Part shown: piece by piece, positions 12,151 to 26,425 of the stretch
Layout of the letters: the number at the start of each line of letters is the position of its first letter
Position numbering within the stretch: the stretch's first letter is position 1
Program-made: the position numbers and the translations under genes
From: Rotaria sordida
Lineage: Eukaryota > Rotifera > Eurotatoria > Philodinida > Philodinidae
Length of the DNA stretch: 64,000 bases
Assembly: GCA_905250125.1 (NCBI GenBank)
Contig: CAJNOL010000604.1
Location: 54,928 to 118,927 of the forward strand
Direction of reading: 5' to 3'
Notes under the pieces: generated by a model
The model's database searches: none
Seen by the model: only the letters and a program-made list of their open reading frames with translations
What the model was told of the DNA's origin: nothing

Positions 12151-13346
12151 ATGGGTTATTTTATTTAGATGAAAATTAAGAAGAGATGATTAAAATATTT
12201 TATTTACATCAATAATATATATATATCTATTAATATAATTCGTCTTCTTCATATGTATCACCCGGAATCGATAATAATTGGTATATCATTAAGCCATTAC
12301 TTTGATAAAGTTGTATTTGAAAACTTTAAAATCAACTATCTTTTAACTCGTTAATATATGTCAATAAATGCATCTTTACTATTAAATATTTTCACTTATC
12401 TGATGTTGACATGCAACTCATACGTTATTCGAAAAGAATACCTTTTGTTTGTTTAAGTGAGCACAATAACTACTAACTGTTCTTATTTAAAAATGAATAA
12501 ATCATGTATAGACGTTGATATACATATGTACACAAAGACATCGAGCGATGTATCTTGAAGATCAGGCAAGAATCTTTTATTCTTTCTTGTCAAAAGAATC
12601 TTATGTGACTTTTAGGATTAAAAATAATTTTGTCCAATCAATCAAGAAAAACAAGAATCCGGACAGAATAAATCCATGAATGTCGACTAACATTTTTATC
12701 ATTTTCATTAAAAATAAATGTTGGATGGTAATGTACTAGCCAATCGAAGTCATTTTTTTTTGCTACTTTTTTCATTTTTGTAGTCAAGATTACTTTTCGT
12801 CACTTTTTATAAATAAATCAGATTCAAATTCTGACTTGTGTTTTGATAAAATTTTATTTTAAATACAATATATTTGAATGACGAGAAATTGATTATTCCA
12901 GATATATATTTCGGATTGTGATTGGAAACAACTTTCGATCAAATTACAAAGACAATTACATGTTCATTTCACCTATGAACAATTCACTTCTTTCTTCATA
13001 TTCAATACTTTTGGTATGTTAGTTCATCGTTTTCTTCTACAATTTTGATTCGAATTGAAGACATCAATTTTTTATTTTTATTGTTTTTCTGCGATTCATT
13101 ATCTCTAATACATATATGTGACTAATTTCATGTTTTCAATGTCAATATGAGCTTTATAGAGCTAAGACTAAGGTATCGTCTGTTTTCATGATTCGAGAAA
13201 ATCTCTAAATATAGACTGAGGAAAAATATTTTGCTACGGAGTACAGTTTAAACTCTAAAAGATATAAAAGTGAATTTTATAGCGAATGAAAATCTGTTAA
13301 AAGTGGGATCTAGATATATATATATATATAACTGATCATTCATAAC
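12151..13346. other. intergenic, nothing seen
   Basis: AT-rich, with a TA microsatellite at about 13313-13330. No gene recognised. Confidence 0.35.
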
Positions 13347-13442
13347 AGAGACCGAAATGAGTCAAAAAAAGTCAACTTGACTCGAACCGAGCCGAGTCGA
13401 GTCGATTCGATTTGCCGAGTACTCGACTCGTTTTCGGTCTCT
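13347..13442. mobile_element. 96-bp terminal-inverted-repeat element
   Basis: Left end AGAGACCGAAATGAGTC and right end GACTCGTTTTCGGTCTCT form a near-perfect inverted pair. The interior is rich in GAGTCGA/TCGACTC words and can fold. No obvious target duplication. It abuts and interrupts the pentapeptide relic, whose open frame runs into it as RDRKRVEYS. Confidence 0.75.
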
Positions 13443-13930
13443 AGTCTGTATAATGATAGTATACGACATGTCAGCATTATTTAGCTTACTTTTATCAAAT
13501 TGAGTATTAGTGAGATCTATAGGACTAAACATTGTGTTCAACAGATCTAAGTAAGAAAATAAACTGCTATTTAAGAAGTGTTCACGTTGCTCAAGAGACA
13601 TATTCAGATCTTGTTCTTGTTGAAGCGTAAGCATAGTAAGATTGTTTTGACATTGTTCATGTGGCACCGTCAAATCGTGTTCGCATTGTCCACAAGCTAG
13701 TTGCTGGTCTTCAAGACGCTGTTAAACTGCAACATTTTATTGATACAAAGTAATGACAACCGCAAAAATACCTAACATTAATGGAAGTAGCAACAAATCG
13801 GTGAGCGACTATTCATCTTGTAAATTTAGTCCACAAAAGCGATGAGTCAAAGTTTCCCAATATTCTGTCACCATACTTTGATCGCGTCATACGATCTCTT
13901 TCAACGATATTTTAACTCAGAACTAATCTA
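13435..13930 (-). pseudogene. Membrane coiled-coil pentapeptide-repeat gene relic
   Basis: Read on the minus strand, in order: a Trp/Cys-containing lead (EYWETLTHRFCGLN), a stop, a membrane helix (DLLLPLMLGIFAVVITLYQ), two further stops, then an open stretch of degenerate 12-13-residue repeats based on EQ-x-(E/Q)-x-DL-N (QEQDLNMSLEQREH), then LFSYLDLLNTMF and pentapeptide-repeat pattern IDLTNTQFDKSKLNNADMSY. The A(D/N)Lxx-type pentapeptides form a right-handed beta-helix in known families; I recall such membrane-anchored versions as common in bdelloid genomes, unverified here. Three in-frame stops and truncation by the 96-bp element show it is dead. Downstream pentapeptides are missing beyond 13435. 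Confidence 0.65.
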
Positions 13931-15557
13931 ATGATTGTGTATAATAGAAATTATTATTTGTTTAGAACAAACATTTAAAGTAGTCGTGCTTGACAACATC
14001 AGGGAACTATTAGAAATTAACAGCGCATATAATAAATATAAGATTGCATGTAATGTCGGCATGCAAAAATCTTTATTTTATTTAGCATAGAATCACTACA
14101 GGATTCAGTGGCCGCAGGAGTATTCGAAGATTGAAGGATGTAAGAAGAGTACCAAAAACTTTCTCTCAGAGATCATACAAAATTTTAAAAAACTTATTAC
14201 CTGTTTTAGCTGACAATAACGAAAAACTTTTGATTAATGAGGTATACATTCTCCCACACCGTTACTTTTGTTGCAGTTGACAATACTACAAGATGTCAAA
14301 TAATAGTATGTTAATTTCCATACTATGTTCATGCATATTAATGCGCATACTTTCTGTCCATTGAGAGAGAACTCAGATAGGAGTGACTCTTTCAAAGCAT
14401 TCTATAACATGATATATTTGAATGATCGACGAAAAGTTTTCATAATATATGCAAATGTCTGACGCCATCTATTGAGTCAATACTTTCTAATGTGCCGTGA
14501 AAAGAATTTCAAATATACTTCAAATTACAAATGAGATATAAAACTAAATCATATTTAAATAGGTTCCTATAGTTCATCAGATAGATATATTTATCAAATA
14601 TGTGCATATACTGGCTTTAACAATCGACCATTGAAAAAATTCTCTCGGTGTGCGTGCGTGTTTGCTTGTATTTTGATTGTCAAGCAAACAGTTTTACTAT
14701 ATGACTCATCACTTCTCTATAATATTTACTTACATTTTTTTTCTTTCGCTCAAATAACTTTGGAATGTATCTTAATAGTTTTTTTTTTGTTTTTTACGAA
14801 TGTATACAATAAATAATTCACTTAAAAATACAATGAATCAGTTAGTGTAATGATACATTATGTTCAAGCAAGAATATAACCGATTGTAGAACAAACTTTG
14901 AAATTATTTCAATATATTTTTATCCATGTTAATCAAAGATAATTAATCTTTGATGATCTAATGCTATCCTTATTTTACAGTTGATTAGCAATATGTTTTT
15001 TTTTTCTAATTTAAAATGAAATGCATGATCTATTTAGGTCCTTTCATTTCCTACATAGTTTAAATAATCATCATTGTAATGTAACTTTACTCTCTCGTTT
15101 TTTTCTCTTTGTTCTTTACCTAGGTCAATTTTCATTTACTTTTACATAGAGTAGACAGTATCGAGACCATAACAGAAAAAGAAAAAAAAAGAGTCACATA
15201 GTAATCAACCCACAAACTTCAGATATATAAATAAAAATTTGACTACTGTTACGTCCACCTTTTTTTCCTTTTCTTTTAATATTCTACAAAATAAATTCGT
15301 TAGCCAATCATACTTAATAATCTATTTAAATAATATGAGAATACTTGTTTTTTTTTCACTATCAGTTGATTAATAATAAGTTTTATAAAATGCCGTTGCT
15401 TATATGAGTTCATCATCAAATTTGAATACAAAATACAAATGAAATTTTTGTTTGCAACGTTCATAGAAAACACGTAGATGAATAAAAAATATGTATGTTG
15501 TTTTTTTTTAGAATTACATGTAAATAAAATCATTCCTGTTATTTCTATTAGCCAAAT
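13931..15557. other. intergenic, upstream of kinesin light chain
   Basis: No gene recognised. The last 350 nt before the kinesin light chain start are T-rich, as expected before a splice acceptor. Confidence 0.35.
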
Positions 15558-17804
<2,247 letters not shown>

Positions 17805-18259
17805 TCTTTCTTCTTACTCTTTCTCTATCTATCATTCTGAACAGTGGAATATTTCTATTGATCATCCAAACTTTCCTTTTTTTTTGTTTTTATCTTTCAT
17901 GTTCATTTTTAACTTTCACGCAAATTTATTTCTAATTCTGATTTCACTTCATTGCTCTTTTGTTTATCCTTCTTGCTATGTATATGTTTATTGTATCAAA
18001 AGCTATAAGCAGTCCAAATAAACAAAAAACTCATCTAATCTTTCAGACTTATTATATATATTTTAAATTAATGATGAAAAATTGCAAATGAAATACTATT
18101 AGAAAACATCTCGAGTCGATGAGAGAAGAATCAGAACCAATACGAATAAAATAAATTAATGAATCGTTCTATACAAAATATACATCAAACCGACTCTTAC
18201 GTAGAATAATAATATTCATGCTATAGTTCTATGTCACAACTCAAAAGGATTTCCTTAAA
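17805..18259. other. 3' flank of kinesin light chain
   Basis: T-rich trailer with a polyadenylation-like AATAAA at about 18017-18022, about 210 nt past the stop. Nothing else was seen. Confidence 0.5.
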
Positions 18260-18542
18260 TGGTTCGAGTTCATGACCTTTTTCGAACCATATGGATTTCG
18301 TTTAGTATTTTTCATTGCTACAAAGTGATTCATTAAAAGCAAAGTTATTATGTAGCATCACAAAGAAACTCTTTTCATGATCGTCTAGTCACGACTTAAA
18401 ATGACAAACTACTGATCATGATGATTATGAAGTGAGTTTTCCATTCATGTAGCATAGTAACTTCAAGTTTGACAACTCATTTCTTAGTAGAAAAAAAAAG
18501 TGAACAAAATTCATATGGTTCGAAAACCTCATGAATTTTTAA
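18260..18542. repeat. Foldback element, about 280 bp
   Basis: Left arm TTCATGACCTTTTTCGAACC then ATATGG pairs with right arm CATATGGTTCGAAAACCTCA then TGAA. Pairing continues through GTAGCAT near 18354 and ATGTAGCATAG near 18448 to a centre around 18400 (CATGATCG / GATCATG). No coding potential. Confidence 0.82.
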
Positions 18543-18869
18543 ATCAGATTCTACACTCTAGCGTATGCCGTCAGTGATAGATGAGACACTCAAAGTGTAT
18601 GTTAGAGTGTTCAACTGCTAGAATGTGGATGGGAATAAAAACAAGACTGACAACGACACATTTGTTAACTGTCTGCCGATGCTGCACTACAATTGGAATG
18701 TACAAAAAAAATGACATCTTTGAGTTAATTCGATATTTTGTTGACATCTTTTTTGCCATCTCAATCAGATATCAGAGCTTTTATCGAGTGCAGTCTTGTT
18801 TTCTTTTCTGCGGCCAATTAGATCAACTATGCATGTTGTGTACAACCATTTAGTGAAACGGTGAATATC

Positions 18870-19345
18870 ATGTAGAAGTGCCGTATTTTGCTGACGGAAG
18901 AAAATATATAGGCGAACGATGCTATTATAAAAGAAATCAACAATGTTGTTTACGTGATCAAATGAGGACCAATATGAAAGATTCTACAAAAACAGCACTA
19001 GAGAGAGAGAGAGAGAGAAATGGTACTTATTATTGTGCTGATTGGAGAAACTTTGTCGATAATTGGATCCATGAGAATAAAACTGAGTGCAGTGTGTTTA
19101 CGTAAACAAATGTGTATCAGTGTAGAGGAAACTTTAAAGACGGCAAAGAAGATGAAATTAGTATTTGCTATCTTTGTGATGGGACAAAATATATGAGCAA
19201 GTTTATTAATAGTAAGAGAATTGCGCAAAGCATGTTCATATGGATCAATCAAATATAGTTATTATGAAAGAAATTTCAAGGACGACAAGATATACACTAG
19301 AGAATATTGATATAACGTTGCCAAATGGTTACATTTAAGCAACTA
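18870..19345 (+). pseudogene. MORN-repeat gene relic
   Basis: In-frame fragments follow the MORN pattern (Y-x-G-x-(W/F)-x-x-G-x-x-x-G): YFADGRKYIGE, NGTYYCADWRNFVDNWI, YQCRGNFKDGKEDE and CDGTKYMSKFINSKRIAQ. Several expected glycines are replaced by Asp, Glu or Ser, and stops or shifts separate the blocks (stop after SVFT near 19103; stops from 19255). A GA microsatellite (19003-19018) sits within it. Known: MORN repeats act in membrane or cytoskeletal scaffolds. A related fragment lies on the minus strand near 37.2 kb. Confidence 0.6.
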
Positions 19346-20049
19346 ATCGAACAATGATATTATTTATTCGAATTAGAGTTTTTGTACAGTTGATTTTTTT
19401 TCTATGTGTTGATATTCTTCTTGTTATACTTGATCATAACATATATTCAATGCAGAATGTTAATTGTTTTGCATTCATTCTCACAATTTTCGGTAGACCG
19501 AAGGTGAAAAAAAAACAACTAGTTTTCTAACAACTGACGTACTGATAATACTGACAGGAGATATAGTATTTTGATTTCGAAGACTAGCAAACGAACGCGT
19601 TTTAAAATTTGTAGAATTTCTATCTTCGATTATTAAAATGAGTTGCTTAATCAATAAATGTTAGATTATCTTCTGTGTTAAAGTATTAAGTATTAGCATA
19701 GAGTATATAATCCATTTTAACCTTCATGATCAATGATGTTTCCTTACAATTTTTGACGAATAGATGGTCTAGATATACTTTTATGCATATTATTGATCTC
19801 TATCGCGTAAGCGATAGAATTTGTATACTCTAGTTATTGCTATTCCATAGATGCCAATATGATAATATTGAGATAAAGTCATGGATAATTCATGTCATTG
19901 TACATTTGAAGATAAAACTTCGATTACTCTTTATAAATTTTGTCAATACTTGACTCATTTATATTTATAAATAAACTTGTAAAAACAAAAACGTTCTCAT
20001 AATTAATAAATAAACTTTAAAAAGCAAAAAAAATAATTCATCTGACATA
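19346..20049. other. intergenic, nothing seen
   Basis: AT-rich 3' flank of the minus-strand isoprenoid synthase. No further feature recognised. Confidence 0.35.
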
Positions 20050-23000
20050 TTATTTTTTTCGTTCACAAATATGTCTAATAACATCACGAATAGTTCCTGC
20101 TTGTGGCCATAAACTATCAAGAATAAGCGAGGCTTGTTTTCTTTCTGTATCAATACGTTTTCGAGTTTTTTCAATACCTAATAAACTAACATAAGTAATT
20201 GTTTGATTTTGTACATCAATATTTGTTAATTTTCCAATTTCATTTACATTTCCTTCAACATCAAGTAAATCATCTTTCATCTGAAATAAAATTCCCATTA
20301 ATTTACCAAGTTCACGGAGACGTTCTAATGTTATATTTAGAGATTTATCTTGTTCAGCAAGTATAACTGGACAAATAAGAACAACTTCAATAGCTTTACC
20401 CGTTTTTAATTCAGCAATATGATCAAGGTCATGAATAGTTAATGATTTTTTCATTCTTGCTGCTTGTAAATCAAGAAATTGTCCATGGCAAAGTTCATCC
20501 ATTGATTGTGATAACTCAGCAGTAACACGATTAATACTTTCATATGAAAAACCTTGTTGACTAAGATCAACAGTTACTAATCGAATTGCATGTGCAATTA
20601 AATTAACAGCAGCTAATTGAGCTCGTCCTTCAGATAATGATGGTGGTATTTCATTATTATCACTTTCAATAGGCATATGAAGTGTTGGTTGCCCTCGTCT
20701 TAATGGTGCATTATCTTGTGCTGGTAAATCATCAAATATTAAACTACTTGTATGAAGATATTCAATAGCACGTGCAAGAGGTATTACACGTTCAATATCA
20801 ATATTATAAATTTGTGCAACCATAAGAAGCATTAATGGTCGAAGACGTTTTCCACCAGCTTTTAAACTATGATTAATACCACGAATAAGTGGATCATGTT
20901 CATTGATTTTTATTGTTATTTGTTTTTCAATTAAAGATAAATGATCATATGCAAATGTTTCAAGTTTTCGATGATTAAATGAATAATGAATGGCAAATTT
21001 ATTTATAAAATGAAATATTGCTTTTTCTGGATCACTAACACGATCAAATAGATTTACTAATGAAAGAGCATATTTATACAGATCTGGATATGAATTAGCA
21101 GTAAATATTGTTAAAAATTCATTTAAATCATTTTGTAATGATCGTAATGTTCTTATGATTCGACGTCCTAAAAATGCGCCAGTATCTTTGTCTCGTTGAC
21201 TTTGTATATACAAATCTTCACAAATAAATAAGAAAACAAAAAATGGATTTAATATTGAATCATTATGTTCAGCAAAGTAAGTAACAGGTGTTATAGATTT
21301 CTCTCGACGATCTTCATCAAAATCACGACAATCATCTGTTAATTGTCCTAAAAATGGCATTGTCCATAAACGTTGACGATCATGCACCATTCGTGCACCA
21401 CCCATAAAAGCAGTTGCTGTATAAGTAAAATGAGATTTCAATAATGGACCAATATAGATATCAGTATTATTATTATGTAATCGTTCCAGATTTTTCTTAT
21501 CAGATCGTTGTGAACGAAGAAGTAAAGCAAGATCAGTAAATGTTTGTTCAGCTATAGAATTTATAGATGTTAATTGTACAAGACTATGAAATGTTTCAAG
21601 TAAAAGGGAAGTTATAGGTAATTGAGGAAGAGATTTTTGATCAAGTTTATGACCACATAAAATACGTTCCATTTCGATCAACCATTTATCAATATCAATA
21701 TGTTGTTGTTGTTGTTCACTTTGATTATCTTGTAGTCCATCAACAAGTGCATAAGCAACACCATAATAAAAACCCATTTGTAATGCTTGAAAAAATTTTT
21801 TATCCAATTCATCATGTTCATTATTTTCAGCAAAACCATATAATCGAGCAACCCCAACACCAATTGTCGTTCGAACAAGACGACCAAATACACCATGTTT
21901 TGTTAAATTAATTGGAAATGTTTGTAGAGCAGTTTTCCATTTCTCTATTAACCATGTCCATTGATCAATATGAATAATTGGTGAAAGAATATTTTCAGAT
22001 GATAAATCAGAATCAAATTGAGAAAATAAAGATAATGATATTTCAGATGTATCCGATTTTATCGAATGTATAAGAATAGAAATTGTATTTAAAAACATAT
22101 GAATTAACGATGTAAATCGTTCGGTAACTGAATCTTTTTTATTACTTTGATTGTCTAATGAACGACCAAAACGTAAGAACTAAAAAAAAGATATTCGATA
22201 AAAATAATTCTAAAATTATCAAAAAAAAAAACAAAAGAAAATTAAAATTTAATTTAATTTACCATAAAATCATCAGCTAAATTTTTTAAACTCATAGAAT
22301 AAGCATTTTTACTTTGAATAATAAATAATGCTTTCGGAAGAATATTTAATGGTGTTGATGCTTTATTCAATTGATTTGTTTTTGGTCTTTTTTTCATTTG
22401 TTCCATTCCAAGATTAATTATTTCTTTAATTAAATTTAAATTTGGATATTGTCGTTTTTTATAATTATCAAAAATATTTTTTAAATATTCACGTCCGATA
22501 GTTTCTGCTTTATTATATTCAAAATCTAAATCAATTTTCTCTTTATTTTTTAATGGAAGACAATCATTTTCTAATTTTTTTGGTGTTAAATTTTCAATAA
22601 TATATTTTTGATATATTAATAAAAGTTCGTTTTCATTACTATTCGTATCAGGAAATAAAATTTTAGCTCGTTTGATTTGTAATTTCCGCCATTGATTATG
22701 ATTATTATTTGATGAAAAAAGTTCATCTGTTAAAAATAATTGTTTTAATTCATTTTGAGAATCAATGAATGATCGTAAATGTAGAAAATGTGAATGAATT
22801 CTTTCAAGTGTTTCATCAATCCATTGAAGAATTTTTCCTTCAGATACATCATATGGTTCAAATTGTTTTGATAAATATTTAACATCACGTTTTAAACGTC
22901 GACGCACATGAGAAAATGATGTTAAATGAAATAGACTTGTAGATTTTCCTCGAGAATATTCTTCTAATTTAGCAAAAACATATGCTTCTACTTTTTGTTT

Positions 23001-23220
23001 TTGTTTGTATTCTTGTTGTTCGTTGTTTGGAACATAATCCATAGAATTATTTGAATTAATTACAGAATGAATATGAGGATGAATACGTGGCAATATACAA
23101 CATCGATGTTCATCTGCTATTTTAGGTATAAATTTATCTGATAGAAAAAAAAAGGAAGTTATAAGGAAGAGGGTATGGGGTGCAAACACGTCAGAAAAAT
23201 AACTTACATTCAGTATTCAT
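20050..23220 (-). CDS. Two-domain polyprenyl (isoprenoid) synthase, 1005 aa
   Basis: Exons, minus: 23220-23208 (13 nt), 23137-22263, 22179-20050 (3018 nt). The C-terminal part is a trans-prenyltransferase: GGKRLRP (about residue 737), first Asp-rich motif DDLPAQD followed by LRRGQPTLH (about 779), the GQ/K helices, and second Asp-rich motif DDLLD (about 932). Such enzymes condense isopentenyl diphosphate onto allylic diphosphates with Mg2+. The middle part (about 324-700) looks like a second class-I fold: ALVDGLQD near 441 and QLTDDCRDFDEDRR near 578 resemble the two Asp-rich motifs, the first degenerate. The N-terminal about 290 residues are charged and unrecognised. Animal prenyl synthases are normally 300-420 aa, so this is unusually large; the DDLPAQD motif resembles bacterial enzymes and transfer is possible. 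Product chain length is unknown. Confidence 0.85.
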
Positions 23221-25727
23221 GACAGAAGAAAGAAAGTGTTCTGATGTAAAAGACAAAACGCGTGTTCTTCAGTGGATTTTGGAGAATGAAAGAAAAAAAA
23301 TAAATTTTTATATCGCGCAGATTTAATGACGTTAACCCTTCTTTTTATACTCCAACGATGCATCTATATAACATTTGGTAGTGTTATTTTATTATATCAC
23401 GAAGCATAAGTATAGGTATGTCATGTCACCATCACTAAAGAAACCAATGACTCAGTCTGAAAAATAAAAATTAAATATTCGATATTTGTATATGTATATT
23501 AAACGAGTTCCTCATTTAGTGCAGTGTACTATAAATGTTTTCTTTTAATAATTGACGTCACAAAATATTTAGATACTGATTGACGTCAAACAAGATTGCA
23601 TTAATAATGCTTTTTTTTTTAAACGAGCTGACTAATTTTGATTTCATTTGAATGAGAAATAGCATAGAAAGAAAAATTGTATATTTAATGAAGAACGTTA
23701 TAAATTCAAAAACAAGTTTTTCTTTCGACAATATTTAAAAGTTGCAGAACTCGAAATAGTCTTTTCACAGCTACAAAAAATCGATCATATTTCAATAATT
23801 GTCATTACATTTTGTTGTAGCTGATTTTTTTCTTGATCGTATTTTCGAGTCGAATTCAATGCCATCCTTCTGACTATTATTCTCAGTATTAAATGATATT
23901 GTCAAAATATTGATCATCGATTGATCAGGTATCACTTACCTTTCGTACTTTTATCAATAGTTATTTATTTCTTTCATCTATCACAATAATATGGATGTGT
24001 AGAAGCATAATTTTATGCTAATTCAGCGGTTTTAGACAAATAGATACGATTATCTTCTGATTTTTTTATTATTCACCTATTCTTTTCTATTTATCAATGT
24101 TAATGGCCTCGGCTAATATTGACCTATAATATCAGATTCTTATCTACTGACAAATATGAAAAAAAAACCTATTCTCATTAATCGGGACTATATAAAAAAT
24201 GCTTTTCATTATTTTTTTATCGTTTTTTCTAGTTCTAATTCAAGTAGACGGGTATCAATAAATTTTGATACAGATTTAAATTGTATATTTATTTCTGTAT
24301 CGAAGTTTTTTCTATAAAATTTCCTATCAAACATAGTGAATATACTATCGGTTATTAAGTCACTTGCTTAGATTATTCTGAATTTGATTTTAATTAAAAA
24401 AAAATAATTTTAATAAAAACTATAAAAAATTTCAAGTATTTTTTCATCATTCACTCTCCATTGCCTTAATAGTTTGGTTGACATATTCCAATTTGTTTAT
24501 TTTTAAAAAATGAAAATCTAATAAAGATATATATATATATATATATATATTGATGAATTGAAGTAATAATTTAGTATTATTTCTTCTAATAATCTTATAA
24601 ATGATTAATTATTCTTTTGAAAATAATATCTGATTACGATCATTAATGAAGAATAAAATTATTTCACAAACTTTAATAGCAATGAGATTAGCACGATTTG
24701 TAATTTGATATTCATCTAAATGATCATAAAAAGAAAAAATTACTCTTAACTATACCTATGAATAAATTGTTCTTATGTCCAATTATATCATTCTTCAAGA
24801 TTAGATGTTCAATATCTTATAAATCTTTTCAAAATGATTGACATAATATTCATAAGTTACACTTTATGATTAATATTTTTTATTGTGATACTAAGTATTT
24901 TATTGAATATCTCAAACTTCATGAAATGAATCATCTTATATCGTATCATAGCTTTTTTTTATTACTTGATGTCAATAATATCAACTATTTCAAAAACCAA
25001 GATTTTATTTAGAAATAAATCGTGAATGATAAATATAAATATTTGTATTATTTTAACTGCATGTTTATATTCTTATACTTCTTTATTTCTTTTTCGAAAA
25101 TAGTTTTCGACATCGTTGATTATGGATTATGTATGAAGATTTGTGTTCATCTATTCAGTGATGATAAATATATGTAAGAAATTTTATTTAATAAAATCAT
25201 ATTGTTATTCATTTTGTGATCGATGAGCTTATTATGATTATCGTTCGCAAGTAGTTTTGGATTTTCCTATATGTCGATGACGACGTTCGCTTTATAATTT
25301 GATTTATTATGCAAACAGGAAAATGTGATAAAGAGATTTCTTTAAATAGTATTATTTATTCATGATAAAAATCTTCAGGTTGTTTAGAAGTATTATATAA
25401 AGAAAAGAAATTTCTATTGTATTCTAAATCTTACTATATCTCTCATATTGGCAATATCATTATTCTACGTTTTATTATTATTATCTACATGTTGACAAAT
25501 CTTCGACAATATCTTAACAATAGAATGTTGACTAATATCGACTATATGCAATCTATTATCAAGATTAGTTAGTAAAGTTGCCTTGATTTTTTAAAATTAA
25601 GAATAAAAAAGGAAATTTTTATTCTAACATATTTATAAACATGATTTTGTAATATTACCAAACTCATATTGGTTATAGACAAAGTGACTTATAGATAACA
25701 CTACGATAAAAAATTGAAATATCTCCA
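23221..25727. other. intergenic, promoter side of the isoprenoid synthase
   Basis: About 2.5 kb, strongly AT-rich, with a TA microsatellite at about 24528-24551 and the CRE-like pair listed separately. No gene recognised. Confidence 0.4.
23553..23588. promoter_or_regulatory. Pair of CRE-like TGACGTCA sites
   Basis: Two perfect TGACGTCA palindromes at 23553-23560 and 23581-23588, 28 nt start to start, 333-368 nt upstream of the minus-strand isoprenoid synthase start. TGACGTCA is the consensus for CREB/ATF bZIP dimers. A perfect 8-mer pair in such AT-rich DNA is unlikely by chance, but function is inferred. Confidence 0.45.
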
Positions 25728-26425
25728 CTTCGGTTCATTCAAATCGAATGAAATTTTTGATTAGTGCGATAGAAGTTTATTTACAGTTCTTCTTTTTTAT
25801 ACAAATAACATAAACAAATACTAATATTAAGTACTATTGTTGATCTTACCAAAGGAATTTTACCTGTTATCAACAGAGACAAATACATGTGTGAAACTCC
25901 AAGATATTTTTCAGTTGTCATCTACGAGAATAAAAAGAAGAAATCAAAACAAACTTTATGAATAATATTACAATGATGCATATAGCGAAAATCATCAGGA
26001 ATACTTTGTTTAAAAGTCAATGGTTGTGCAATACTTCGAATTTTCAAGTATGGAACACTAGTTTTTGCAAGGAAGTTGGAGATTCAATGCGTAAAAAGCT
26101 TCAATTGTGTGTTGTTAGTTATCGGATACGAATTTTAACATTAAAACTAGCAAGTGCTGAAAATTTATTCTATATGTTGTCAGTATAATATTATTCATAA
26201 AGTTTGTTTTAATTTCTTTTTATTTTCTGAGGTGACAATTGAAAATTACCTTGGAGCGCTTCACATATATTTTTCTTTCTTGACAACAGGTAAAGTTTCT
26301 TTTGTAAAATCAACAATAGTAGTTAATAGCAGTATTTGTTTACAGTAACTATATGAAAAAACAAGTATTCAATAAATTTCTATCGCACTGAATAAAAAGT
26401 AAACTCATTGGAATGAACGGGAACG
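25728..26425. repeat. Foldback element, about 700 bp
   Basis: Left terminus GGTTCATTC with AGTGCGATAG (about 25770) mirrors right CTATCGCACT (26381-26390) with GAATGAAC. Inner blocks pair: CCTGTTATCAACAG with TTGACAACAGG, AACTCCAAGATA with the block at 26250, and AAACAAACTTTATGAATAAT with ATTATTCATAAAGTTTGTTT. The central about 230 nt is unpaired and carries short open frames of no recognised family. Confidence 0.85.
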
